Shown here piece after piece: positions 35,803 through 43,932 of a stretch of 64,000 nucleotides of DNA. The stretch covers positions 462,096-526,095 of the forward strand of contig NZ_JAACJS010000011.1 of assembly GCF_009939005.1 (NCBI RefSeq). The letters are read 5' to 3'. A program made the position numbers and the translations under genes. The notes under the pieces are model-generated. The model worked only from the letters and a program-made list of their open reading frames with translations. It was not told the origin of the DNA and did no database searches. Origin of the DNA: Sediminibacterium roseum (GTDB lineage: Bacteria > Bacteroidota > Bacteroidia > Chitinophagales > Chitinophagaceae). How positions within the stretch are numbered: the stretch's first letter is position 1; each line of letters opens with the position of its first letter.

Positions 35803-36675
35803 TCATTTATATCCATACTCCTTCAACTGCAGATCGTTATCCCTCCATTTCGGTCTTACTTTTACGAAGAGCTCGAGAAATACTTTCTGCTGTATGAAGG
35901 CTTCGATGTCTTTGCGCGCCATCATGCCGATCTGTTTGATCATGCTTCCTTTATCGCCGATGATGATCGCTTTCTGTGTTTCGCGGTTCACGATGATATC
36001 GGCCTGTATTTTAACGAGTGATTCTTTTTCTTTGAATTCGTTTACCATAACTGCGGTATGGTAAGGGATCTCATCTCCAAAAAGCTGGTAGATCTTTTCC
36101 CGCACCATTTCGCCCACAAAAAATTTGGTGGGCAGGTCGCTCAGGTCGTCCTCACTGTAAAAGGGTTGTCCTTCCGGAAGCAGCGACATCACCGCATCAA
36201 GCAGTTTGTTGAGATGCACTTTCTGCAGTGCCGATATCTTGATGAGCTGCCTGCAATACGGTTTGCCTGTAAAAAAAGCTTCTGCCTGCGCGGTTTTGCC
36301 GTTGGCGGCCTCGTCTATCTTATTCAGCACAACGATACTGGGCACCTTAAGGCGAAGCGCCTGGAAGATGGCATCCACCTCCTCGAAATTTTCATTGGCA
36401 TCTACGATCAGAAGCGCCACATCCGCGTCTTCCAGCGCGCTCTTTACAGAGTCCATCATGCGCTCATGCAGCTTGTATTTCGGATCGATGATACCCGGCG
36501 TATCGGAAAAAATAACCTGGTATTCGCCCGGTTTGTTCAGGAAAGCCTTGATGCGGTGGCGCGTGGTCTGCACCTTCGATGAAACGATGGCCATCTTCTC
36601 CCCGATCAATGCATTGAGCAGGGTGCTTTTGCCCGCGTTGGGCCGGCCGAATATGTTTACGAAACCTGCTTTCAA
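35803..36675 (-). CDS. era: GTPase Era
   Basis: A small-subunit assembly GTPase that binds the 3' end of 16S rRNA. Its 290 residues carry GRPNAGKS (10-17), DTPG (about 59-62), NKID (about 119-122) and a C-terminal KH domain with IIGDKGSMIKQIG. The start is a TTG at 36673-36675: an in-frame TAA stands immediately before it, so no longer form is possible and the next Met is inside the G1 region. The bases just upstream belong to a heptad repeat array, so the repeat may have reshaped this start site. Confidence 0.95.
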   Translation of the reverse strand: MKAGFVNIFGRPNAGKSTLLNALIGEKMAIVSSKVQTTRHRIKAFLNKPGEYQVIFSDTPGIIDPKYKLHERMMDSVKSALEDADVALLIVDANENFEEVDAIFQALRLKVPSIVVLNKIDEAANGKTAQAEAFFTGKPYCRQLIKISALQKVHLNKLLDAVMSLLPEGQPFYSEDDLSDLPTKFFVGEMVREKIYQLFGDEIPYHTAVMVNEFKEKESLVKIQADIIVNRETQKAIIIGDKGSMIKQIGMMARKDIEAFIQQKVFLELFVKVRPKWRDNDLQLKEYGYK

Positions 36676-36707
36676 TTAATTAATAATTAGGAATTAATAA
36701 TCAGTAA
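36674..36707. repeat. Heptad repeat remnant at the era start
   Basis: Degenerate TAATTAG/GAATTAA units directly upstream of, and touching, the TTG start of era. Confidence 0.7.
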
Positions 36708-36883
36708 TAAACGCGTAGGATGCCCGGGAAAATGAATGGTTGGGATAGGCCACTGCGTGACCGCTACCTGAAAAGATACATTTCTATCTTGTGTTTATAC
36801 ATTCAGTATCCAGAGAAGCCTCCAGCCGAACAGGAAGATCTTTATGCTGATCCTCCCAAAGGGTCTTACTAAAACCCTTCTTT

Positions 36884-36912
36884 GAAAAACAAAAGCCTCA
36901 TAGTCGAGGCTT
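36884..36912 (-). terminator. Terminator downstream of the initiator tRNA
   Basis: On the minus strand AAGCCTC and GAGGCTT pair around a 6-nt loop, followed by TTGTTTTT. It lies 11 bp after the 3' end of the tRNA. Confidence 0.8.
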
Positions 36913-36923
36913 CTGCTATTTTG

Positions 36924-36995
<72 letters not shown>

Positions 36996-37007
36996 ATGTT
37001 TGGGCTG

Positions 37008-37039
37008 CAAATGTAGGGCAGGAAGGATTGTAAAACAAA
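37008..37039 (-). promoter_or_regulatory. Promoter of the initiator tRNA
   Basis: TTTG at 37036-37039, a 20-bp spacer and TACATTTG at 37008-37015 on the minus strand. The heptad repeat cluster begins immediately upstream of the -33 element. Confidence 0.8.
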
Positions 37040-37196
37040 TTAATAATTAGGAATTAGGAATTAATAATTGAAATTAACAGTCTGACAGCCGACTCAGCAA
37101 TTAGGAATTAGGAATTAGGAATTAAGAATTTGAATTAAAAACGGGTATTACCACCCAACCCCAATTACTAATTCCTAATTCCTAATTCCTAATTAT
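37036..37196. repeat. Cluster of three heptad arrays, partly inverted
   Basis: AATTAGG units at about 37041-37073 and 37096-37135, and the opposite orientation CCTAATT at about 37163-37196, ending within a few bases of the stop codon (TGA, 37197-37199) of the GIN-domain gene. Opposite orientations allow a large hairpin. The unique spacer between them holds no gene. Confidence 0.85.
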
Positions 37197-37922
37197 TCAG
37201 TTGTCTCGCTTAATACTGGCACCTCCGCTACTACTAATGTCCCTGATCAGGCCGGTGCCGCGGTATTTGATATTGCTGCCGCCGCTGGCCACGGCGCTGA
37301 GTTCCTTGTTTACTGAAATGCGGATCACGGATGCGCCGCTGGCATCGACCTTGCAAAGGTCGGTGGCCAGGTCGTATGCCTTTACCTGGCTCGCACCTGA
37401 AATATCGATGTTCATTTCATCCGCTTTACCCGAAAGGGTGATCACAGATGCGCCGGTACCATTGAGCCTGAGTTTACCTACCTTGATTTCGCCGGTAAAA
37501 TCGCTGGCGCCAGACATTTCCATTTTCAATTCGGGCTGGATGATGGGGTCGGTGGTCTTGATGTTGCATGCCCCCGAAGCCTCGAGCCGCTCCAGTTTTT
37601 TGTAGGTAACATAGGCCTTCATGCGGTTGTTGCCCCATTTTCGCCAGTTTAGCCCTTTGGCGTCGAAGAAAATATGCAGGGTATTGCCACGCACCTCGGT
37701 CTTGATGCGGGTCCTGATGTCGTCTGCGTTGGCGCTGATGGCCACTGCTTCGGCATTTCCCTGGGAAATATAGAGGTCGATCGCATCAGACACTTCGATC
37801 GCTGTAAAACTGTTTACCGTTCGCACTTCGGCATTGGCATCCACCACGAGGTTCTTTTCATTCTGGGCATGGGCAAAGAACAGTCCCAGGCACATAATCA
37901 ACAATGATCCGGTCTTCTTCAT
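37197..37922 (-). CDS. Head-GIN-domain (DUF2807) exported protein
   Basis: A 241-residue protein with a signal peptide (MKKTGSLLIMCLGLFFAHAQ) and a right-handed beta-helix-like repeat region typical of DUF2807, a putative auto-transporter adhesin head common in Bacteroidota: repeated SGASxxxG/A units (MSGASDFTGEI, GTGASVITLSG, ISGASQVKAYD, ASGASVIRISV, ASGGSNIKYRG). It was started at ATG 37920-37922 to give that signal; 19 more codons are open upstream. It is probably cell-envelope attached or periplasmic. Function unknown. Confidence 0.85.
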   Translation of the reverse strand: MKKTGSLLIMCLGLFFAHAQNEKNLVVDANAEVRTVNSFTAIEVSDAIDLYISQGNAEAVAISANADDIRTRIKTEVRGNTLHIFFDAKGLNWRKWGNNRMKAYVTYKKLERLEASGACNIKTTDPIIQPELKMEMSGASDFTGEIKVGKLRLNGTGASVITLSGKADEMNIDISGASQVKAYDLATDLCKVDASGASVIRISVNKELSAVASGGSNIKYRGTGLIRDISSSGGASIKRDN

Positions 37923-37968
37923 CAATAATAGTTTACGGTGTAACGGGCACCGGGGGATAAAGTTACAG

Positions 37969-37999
37969 TTGGCGCGCATTTGCCGATCACCTATTTTTG
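37969..37999 (+). promoter_or_regulatory. Promoter of the TPP-riboswitch transcript
   Basis: TTG at 37969-37971, a 20-bp spacer and TATTTTTG at 37992-37999. Transcription would begin just before the riboswitch aptamer. Confidence 0.75.
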
Positions 38000-38004
38000 C
38001 ACCA

Positions 38005-38110
38005 GATCATTCCTCGGGGTGCTTTCTCCCTCACAATATCGTGGGGAGAGGGCTGAGATAATACCCGTTGAACCTGAACAGGGTAATTCCTGCGAAGGGA
38101 AGGCGTACAT
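38005..38110 (+). ncRNA. TPP riboswitch (THI element)
   Basis: The conserved thiamine pyrophosphate aptamer is readable: CGGGGTGC at 38014-38021, a variable P3 hairpin (CTCCCTC...GAGGG), the core GGGCTGAGATAATACCCG (38050-38067), GAACCTGAACAGG and GTAATTCCTGCGAAGGGAA (38082-38100). It directly follows a promoter and precedes a TonB receptor gene by about 100 nt. The interval contains a GCCCATC/GATGGGC hairpin and a pyrimidine-rich stretch without a T-tract, which points to control of translation rather than termination. TPP should repress the receptor. Confidence 0.93.
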
Positions 38111-38208
38111 TTCCGAAAACGCCCATCAAAGCTTCTGCCGCGATGGGCCCAGTACCTCTCCTACTAGCGTTCCCCTGTTCCCATTATTAACTTTTAAAAC
38201 ATTCAGCA

Positions 38209-40593
38209 ATGAAAAAGTTTTTGGGAACATTGATGTTGGCATTCCTCACAGCGTCTGCCTTTGCTCAACCCACAAAAAGCCCCGTACAGGGCACAGTCAC
38301 AGAATCCGGGTCAAGCACCCCCATCGCCGGCGCCACCATCAGCCTTGGCAGCAGGCAATCCGTTACCGATGAAAACGGGAAATTTGTTTTTACAAACCCC
38401 GCTTTGGGCAGGTACGAGTTGCTGGTGAGCAGCCTTGGACATAAGCCTTATCGCCAGGACATCGATGTGAAGAACAGCAATGCCGCGCTCAGTATTTCGC
38501 TCACGCCTTCTTCTTTGTACCTGCAGCCGCTCGAGGTGCGGTCGGTGCGCGCATCCGATAAAGCGCCGTTCACAAAGACCAACATCACCAAAGAACAGAT
38601 CGCGAAAAACAATTTCGGGCAGGATGTTCCGTTCCTGCTCGACCAAACGCCTTCGGTGGTGGTCAATTCAGATGCAGGCAACGGCATTGGCTATACCGGC
38701 ATACGCATCCGCGGCAGCGATGCCACCCGGGTGAACGTTACGCTCAACGGCATTCCCTACAACGATGCCGAAAGCATGGGCAGTTATTTTGTAGATCTGC
38801 CGGATATCGCGTCTTCGGTAAACAGCATTCAGATACAACGCGGCATCGGCACCTCCTCCAATGGTGCGGGGGCCTTTGGCGGCACCATCAACCTCGCAAC
38901 AAACGAATACAATGAAAAAGCCTATGCAGAATCGAACAACAGCTTCGGTTCTTTCAACACCTGGAAAAATACATTGAAAGCGGGGTCGGGACTGATCGGC
39001 GATCATTTCACCGTTGATGCAAGGCTCAGCCGCATCAACAGCGACGGGTTTATCGACCGCGCAAAATCGGACCTGAAATCTTTTTACTTCAGTACCGCTT
39101 ACCTCAATAAAAAATCTTCCCTGCGGTTGAACATCTTTTCCGGGAAAGAAAAAACATACCAGGCATGGTACGGCGTTCCTGAGAACAAACTGCAGAGCGA
39201 CCGCAGCTACAACCCTGCAGGAACGGAGAAAACGGGCGCACCGTACGATAACCAGACCGATAACTACACGCAGACCCATTACCAGCTTTTCTTCAACCAT
39301 TCGTTCAGCAGCAGCTGGTCGTTCAATACCGCGGTATTTCTTACAAGGGGAAAAGGTTATTACGAAGAATACAAGGCCCAGCAATCGTTTACAAAATATG
39401 GATTGCCGGCATCGGTTGTTGTGGGCGGCACCACTTACACGCAGACAGACATTGTAAGACAGCGTTGGCTCGATAATTATTTTTACGGGCAGATCCTTTC
39501 GCTTCAATACAAAAACAAAAACGACGAGTTCACATTCGGTGGCGGGTGGACCGTTTACGATGGAAAACATTACGGCACCATTGCCTGGCTGCAGTATGGC
39601 ACCGTGCCGGCCAACCACCGTTACTATGATTACCCGGCGAAGAAAACGGATGTGAATGTGTATACCAAATGGCAGCACCGCATCGATGCAAACTGGACAA
39701 GTTTTGCGGATCTCCAGTACCGTTATGTAAAACACGACATGAATGGTTTTGAAGACAACCCCAACCTGTATGTGAGCCGCGATTTCGATTTCATCAACCC
39801 GAAGGCCGGTATCACTTATGCAAAGAATGGATGGCAAACTTCCATCAGCTATGCGCTCGGGCGCAAAGAGCCCAACCGCGATGATTTCCAGGCCGGCATT
39901 ACCACGCAACCGAAAGCAGAAACCATGCACGATATTGAAGCAGGCGTTGAAAAAAGAACGGCCGCTTATCATTTCGGGGCAACCGTATATTACATGTACT
40001 ACATCAACCAGCTTGTATTGACAGGCCAGATCAACGATGTGGGATCTTATACAAGAAAAAACATCCCGCACAGTTACCGGCTGGGTATCGAACTGCAGGC
40101 GGCCGCCGTAGTTAACAAGTGGATGAATGTTGCCGGAAACCTTACGCTGAGCAGGAACAAGATCGCATCCTATACCGAGTACATAGACAACTACGATAAT
40201 GGCGGGCAGGATGAAAAGGTACACCGCAATACCGATATCTCTTTTTCGCCGCCGGTTACAGCCGCTGCCACGCTTTCTTTCATTCCTGTACGGAATGTTG
40301 AGTTAAGTTTCATCAGTAAGTATGTTGGCAAAGAATACATGGACAACAGCCAGGATGAAACGCGCAAACTCAATGCGTTCTTCGTTCAGAACATCCGCGC
40401 ATCGTGGACCTTCAAAAAACTGCTGTTCTCCGAATGGAACATCACCGGGATGGTGAACAACGTATTCAACAAAAGATATGAACCCAATGGGTACACTTAC
40501 AGTTATGTTTCCGGCGGATCGGTATACACAGACAACGGGTATTTCCCGATGGCGGGAACAAATTATGTTTTGGGAGTGAACATCAGGTTATGA
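38209..40593 (+). CDS. TonB-dependent receptor, TPP-riboswitch controlled (probable thiamine uptake)
   Basis: A 794-residue outer-membrane receptor. It has a signal peptide (1-19), a CarboxypepD_reg-like beta domain (about 24-105), a plug (about 115-225, with QDVPFLLDQTPSVVV, GIRIRGSD and GAFGGTINL), and a 22-strand type barrel ending in GVNIRL with many aromatic girdle residues. Control by a TPP riboswitch indicates that it imports thiamine or a thiamine precursor across the outer membrane, as predicted for other Bacteroidota. No inner-membrane thiamine transporter or thiamine gene follows; a strong terminator ends the unit. Confidence 0.88.
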   Translation: MKKFLGTLMLAFLTASAFAQPTKSPVQGTVTESGSSTPIAGATISLGSRQSVTDENGKFVFTNPALGRYELLVSSLGHKPYRQDIDVKNSNAALSISLTPSSLYLQPLEVRSVRASDKAPFTKTNITKEQIAKNNFGQDVPFLLDQTPSVVVNSDAGNGIGYTGIRIRGSDATRVNVTLNGIPYNDAESMGSYFVDLPDIASSVNSIQIQRGIGTSSNGAGAFGGTINLATNEYNEKAYAESNNSFGSFNTWKNTLKAGSGLIGDHFTVDARLSRINSDGFIDRAKSDLKSFYFSTAYLNKKSSLRLNIFSGKEKTYQAWYGVPENKLQSDRSYNPAGTEKTGAPYDNQTDNYTQTHYQLFFNHSFSSSWSFNTAVFLTRGKGYYEEYKAQQSFTKYGLPASVVVGGTTYTQTDIVRQRWLDNYFYGQILSLQYKNKNDEFTFGGGWTVYDGKHYGTIAWLQYGTVPANHRYYDYPAKKTDVNVYTKWQHRIDANWTSFADLQYRYVKHDMNGFEDNPNLYVSRDFDFINPKAGITYAKNGWQTSISYALGRKEPNRDDFQAGITTQPKAETMHDIEAGVEKRTAAYHFGATVYYMYYINQLVLTGQINDVGSYTRKNIPHSYRLGIELQAAAVVNKWMNVAGNLTLSRNKIASYTEYIDNYDNGGQDEKVHRNTDISFSPPVTAAATLSFIPVRNVELSFISKYVGKEYMDNSQDETRKLNAFFVQNIRASWTFKKLLFSEWNITGMVNNVFNKRYEPNGYTYSYVSGGSVYTDNGYFPMAGTNYVLGVNIRL

Positions 40594-40625
40594 GAATGGT
40601 CTTGAAAATATTTAAGAAGAAGAAG

Positions 40626-40659
40626 AAGAAGCGGATCAATATGATCCGCTTCTTTTTTT
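40626..40659 (+). terminator. Strong terminator after the TonB receptor gene
   Basis: AAGAAGCGGATCA and TGATCCGCTTCTT form a 13-bp perfect stem with a 3-nt loop, followed by a T-tract. Confidence 0.92.
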
Positions 40660-40772
40660 ACTCGATGATCAATCGTCGCCTAGGTTATTATTGCCCGGGA
40701 CAACGTTTTTGTAGAATAATTCCGCCAATCGTCAGGTTTGTATAGGGAATCATATTCGTTTCAACCGTTTCG

Positions 40773-40849
40773 TTTAACAGAAATTTTTACCGGGAAAGAT
40801 TTTTCACCAAACTGCGGCAAATCTTTTCGGTATAAAAATTTCAGTTAAA
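40773..40849. repeat. Long inverted repeat before the ferritin-like genes
   Basis: Arms of about 30 nt (40773-40802 and 40819-40849) are complementary except for a mismatch or two and a 2-nt bulge, around a 16-nt loop. No T-tract follows. It occupies the middle of the 373-bp gap between the receptor terminator and the first ferritin-like gene, 117 bp before that gene's ATG. The rest of the gap holds no gene or clear promoter. Confidence 0.8.
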
Positions 40850-40966
40850 GATTTACGAAAAAATAAATTGTGTCTGTAAAACCTTTTATACGGTGTAAGA
40901 CGTAATTAGATAACCTTGTTGTTCCGCGCTTAAAGATCATCCATTATTCATTTCAAAACATTATTT

Positions 40967-41677
40967 ATGACAAGTAGATCAAATCAACTTGAGGGCAATG
41001 TATTGGACAATGCCGAACCATCCCCGCAGGCATCGCGCAGGAAATTTCTTGCAACCGCGGGCGGGCTGTCGCTGCTCTCCGCTTTCGTGATCGGTTCAAG
41101 CTCCTGTAAAAAAAACGATTCGATGGGCATGGCAGACACGGTTAGCCTGGGCACGGGCGACACGGGCATCCTCAACTATGCCTACGCGCTCGAGCAACTG
41201 GAGGCTGCGTTTTACACCAGGGTGATCGCAACGCCTTATGATAACATGACCGCCGCTGAAGGCTCACTGCTGGCCGATATCCGCGATCATGAAATTGCGC
41301 ACCGCGAATTTTTCAAAGCCGCATTGGGAAGCAATGCCATCCGCGCACTGGATGTAAACTTCAGTACGATCGATTTTGGAAACCGTGCAAGCGTTCTCGC
41401 CACCGCAAAAGCTTTTGAAGACCTGGGCGTAACCGCATACAATGGGGCCGGGCAACTCATTACCAACCCTGTTTACCTCGGGCTCGCGGGCAAAATCGTT
41501 TCCGTGGAAGCAAGACATGCGGCATTGATACGCGACCTGCTGTCGCCGGGATCATTTGCAGACAGCACAGCGCTTGATGCCAATGGTCTTGATATGGCCA
41601 GGACACCGGCACAGGTTTTTGCCATTGCCGGAGCTTACCTCAACACAAGACTCGACATCAGCGGCCTGCCTTCCTAG
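40967..41677 (+). CDS. Tat-type exported ferritin-like lipoprotein
   Basis: A 236-residue protein of the Ferritin_2 (desiccation-related) type. It has an N-terminal twin-arginine-like signal (SRRKFLATAGG, 24-34) and a Cys shortly after in SSSCKK, suggesting Tat export and lipidation. The four-helix part shows candidate metal ligands EQLEAAFY, DHEIAHREF and VEARHAALI. It is followed after 36 bp by a paralogue in the same direction. Its role could be iron or oxidative-stress handling in the envelope, but that is inferred from the fold only. Confidence 0.78.
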   Translation: MTSRSNQLEGNVLDNAEPSPQASRRKFLATAGGLSLLSAFVIGSSSCKKNDSMGMADTVSLGTGDTGILNYAYALEQLEAAFYTRVIATPYDNMTAAEGSLLADIRDHEIAHREFFKAALGSNAIRALDVNFSTIDFGNRASVLATAKAFEDLGVTAYNGAGQLITNPVYLGLAGKIVSVEARHAALIRDLLSPGSFADSTALDANGLDMARTPAQVFAIAGAYLNTRLDISGLPS

Positions 41678-41713
41678 GATAGCATCCACATTTATCATCA
41701 AAAAATCACAACC

Positions 41714-42550
41714 ATGAATCTTCAAAATATTTTATCAGAGATAGAACAGGTAGATCCGGAGATCTATGAGAGAGCATCGGGTCGCCGCGATGTGTTCAAA
41801 GGTTTGGGCACAGCGGGTAAAAGGCTCACGCTGGCTGCGCTGCCGCTTGCATTGGGTGCCTTCTTTAAGAAAGCCTACGGGCAAACCACTACGGGTGTGT
41901 TGGGTGTATTGAATTTTGCGTTGCAGCTCGAATACCTCGAAGCAAATTTTTATACAAAAGGCGTAGCCACGGCCGGGCTCATACCTGCAGGCGCGCCTGC
42001 GGCGGCGCTCGCAACGATCCGCGACCATGAGAACGCGCACGTAAACTTTTTAAAAACAGCCATCACCGCAGCGGGAGGAACACCGGTAAGCTATACCGCC
42101 GCCAATTTTGATTTCACGGCAAAAGGCGCTTTTCCAGATGTGTTCAGCAACTACGCAACTTTTCTGGCGGTGGCACAGGCGTTTGAAGATACGGGCGTGA
42201 GAGCCTACAAAGGCCAGGCCCCGAACCTAATGGGCACAGCGAACCGCGCTTACCTTACGGCGGCATTGAACATCCATTCGGTGGAAGCGCGCCATGCGTC
42301 GCACATCCGCCAGATGCGTGCGGCCGCAGGAGTTGGCGTAAGGCCATGGATCACACTCATGATTAGTGGCATCGATGCCAGGACAAACGCAGTATATGCA
42401 GGCGAAGACGCAACGGTGCAAGGCGGCGTAACCATTACCAGTCTTGCGGGTGTGAATGGAAACATCGGCGTCAACGCAGCAACGGAAGCATTTGACGAAC
42501 CCTTGTCGAAAGATGATGTAGTGAAGATCGTGACGCCGTTTTTTGTTTAG
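41714..42550 (+). CDS. Ferritin-like domain protein, paralogue
   Basis: A 278-residue relative of the preceding protein. A Tat-like segment (SGRRDVFKGLGTAGKRL, about 22-38) is followed by a hydrophobic stretch and a ferritin-like bundle with LQLEYLEANFY, RDHENAHVNF and HSVEARHASHI, matching the metal-ligand spacing of its neighbour. The C-terminal 70 residues form an extra beta-rich extension ending DDVVKIVTPFFV. The two genes are 36 bp apart and probably act together. A perfect 17-bp hairpin terminates the pair. Confidence 0.78.
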   Translation: MNLQNILSEIEQVDPEIYERASGRRDVFKGLGTAGKRLTLAALPLALGAFFKKAYGQTTTGVLGVLNFALQLEYLEANFYTKGVATAGLIPAGAPAAALATIRDHENAHVNFLKTAITAAGGTPVSYTAANFDFTAKGAFPDVFSNYATFLAVAQAFEDTGVRAYKGQAPNLMGTANRAYLTAALNIHSVEARHASHIRQMRAAAGVGVRPWITLMISGIDARTNAVYAGEDATVQGGVTITSLAGVNGNIGVNAATEAFDEPLSKDDVVKIVTPFFV

Positions 42551-42585
42551 GTTTTTGCAGCTTCGCGAGATGAACAGCATGTTAT

Positions 42586-42630
42586 ACAACGAAGAAGCCT
42601 GGAGATATTTTCACCAGGCTTCTTCGTTGT
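42586..42630. terminator. Perfect 17-bp hairpin between convergent genes
   Basis: Arms 42586-42602 and 42614-42630 pair perfectly around an 11-nt loop, between the ferritin-like pair and the convergent rhodanese gene. Confidence 0.85.
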
Positions 42631-42662
42631 AATGATAAGCGCATTGCTCCCACTGCTGAAGA

Positions 42663-42971
42663 TCATTTACCAATTTTTTCCTGCCAGGCCAGCATTCCTC
42701 CTGCAACATTTACTACGTTTTTGAAACCCATGGTTTCTAAAATCAGGCAGGCTTGCCCGCTGCGGTTGCCGCTGCGGCAGTAGATGTAAACGGTATCGTC
42801 TTTGAGGTCGTCTATTTCGTCGGTCTGCATGGTCTGCACTTTGCCGAGCGGCAGCAACAAGCCGCCGATGTTGAACTCCGCGTTCTCATGTGGTTCACGA
42901 ACGTCTACGAGGTGCAGGTTTTCTCCTGCGTCGATCTTGGCTTTTAATTCTTCTACTGTAATGGTTTGCAT
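42663..42971 (-). CDS. Rhodanese-like sulfurtransferase domain protein
   Basis: A 102-residue single rhodanese domain with the active-site loop YCRSGNRS (C65), the LVDVREPHE motif (21-29) and VVNVAGGMLAWQ near the end. Such proteins carry persulfide sulfur for thiolation or detoxification. The loop of six residues after the Cys fits a sulfurtransferase rather than a phosphatase. It lies 20 bp after the PASTA gene, so it is probably the last gene of the ddl-PASTA-rhodanese group. Confidence 0.88.
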   Translation of the reverse strand: MQTITVEELKAKIDAGENLHLVDVREPHENAEFNIGGLLLPLGKVQTMQTDEIDDLKDDTVYIYCRSGNRSGQACLILETMGFKNVVNVAGGMLAWQEKIGK

Positions 42972-42991
42972 AAAAATAGGAATGGTATGAT

Positions 42992-43810
42992 TTAATTTCT
43001 CTGCTCTCTTGGCGGCGCCGTATTCCCGATGATCACATCGATGATCTGGCCCTGTTTTATTTTATTGGGTACGCGCAGTCCCGAAGTGCCAATGGAATCG
43101 CTCAGTGTCTGCGGGATCTGCCGCACTACAAAAGCGTTCGCTGAATCTTTTATTTCTTCTGTGCCCGTGATGGTTCCCACATCGATTCCCATGGTTGAAA
43201 GATAGGTACGTGCCTCGCTGAGCGTCATCCCCACAAGATCGGGCACATTAATCACGCCGCCGCCTTCGCCGCTGCCCAAAACAAAACTGATCACCGAACC
43301 GATCGGGATCTTTGTTCCCGGAGCGATGATCTCGCCGTTGTACAGTTGTTTCAACACCGCGTTGCGCGCAATATCCGGTTCGTAGGTGATGCTTCCCATT
43401 TTAAGACCGATACTCTGCAGGTAAAGTTCAGCGCTCTTCACAGAAAAGCCGGCAAAGTTGGGCATTTCAACCTGCGGCGGTATGCTGCGGTTGATGGTGA
43501 GGTAGATCGTTCTCCCGGATTTTACAGTGGCATCTGCCTCGGGCAACTGGCGGATCACGGCAAGTTTTGCCGCAGAATCTACGTATACCGAATCCTGGAT
43601 GATGACATCAAATCCTTTGTCTTCTAAAATTTTTCTTGCCGCATCTGCGTTCTGCCCGGTAACGGCCGGAACCTTTACCTCGTTGCCGTTACCCGTGATC
43701 CAGGAGAGTGAAAAAAAGAACAGGATCACCAGCACGATCACCAGCCCGATGCCATACAGGATGTTCACCCAAAGCGGTTTTGAAGTAACGTATTTTGAAA
43801 CTAAAGACAT
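42992..43810 (-). CDS. PASTA-domain membrane protein
   Basis: A 272-residue protein with one membrane helix (about 14-36) and three periplasmic PASTA domains (about 45-110, 112-180 and 190-265), each beginning with a KVPAVTGQ / EMPNFAGFS / NVPDLVGMT type motif. PASTA domains elsewhere bind muropeptides or lipid II. There is no kinase domain, unlike the PknB type. Its place directly after ddl supports a cell-wall role. It starts at ATG 43808-43810. Confidence 0.85.
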   Translation of the reverse strand: MSLVSKYVTSKPLWVNILYGIGLVIVLVILFFFSLSWITGNGNEVKVPAVTGQNADAARKILEDKGFDVIIQDSVYVDSAAKLAVIRQLPEADATVKSGRTIYLTINRSIPPQVEMPNFAGFSVKSAELYLQSIGLKMGSITYEPDIARNAVLKQLYNGEIIAPGTKIPIGSVISFVLGSGEGGGVINVPDLVGMTLSEARTYLSTMGIDVGTITGTEEIKDSANAFVVRQIPQTLSDSIGTSGLRVPNKIKQGQIIDVIIGNTAPPREQRN

Positions 43811-43932
43811 CTTGAGATTTTGGAATTATGCGAAATTTCGAAATTCAGGGCTCGTGTTTTAAGGAACGGTTGCCATTAAAATCAAGGGTAAGATAACTCA
43901 ATTTCAAAATCCCCCCTCCCTGAACCCAAAAA

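Noticed and set aside
34591..36021. A 476-codon plus-strand frame across der and era
   Set aside because: Both GTPases are certain on the minus strand, and the plus-strand product is Cys/His-rich with no recognisable family.
37036..37196. A CRISPR-like array
   Set aside because: The repeats are 7-bp tandem units without unique spacers of constant length, and no cas genes are present.
38668..40224. A 518-codon open frame antisense to the TonB receptor gene
   Set aside because: Its translation has no domain and a composition typical of a reverse-strand shadow; the receptor on the plus strand is clear.
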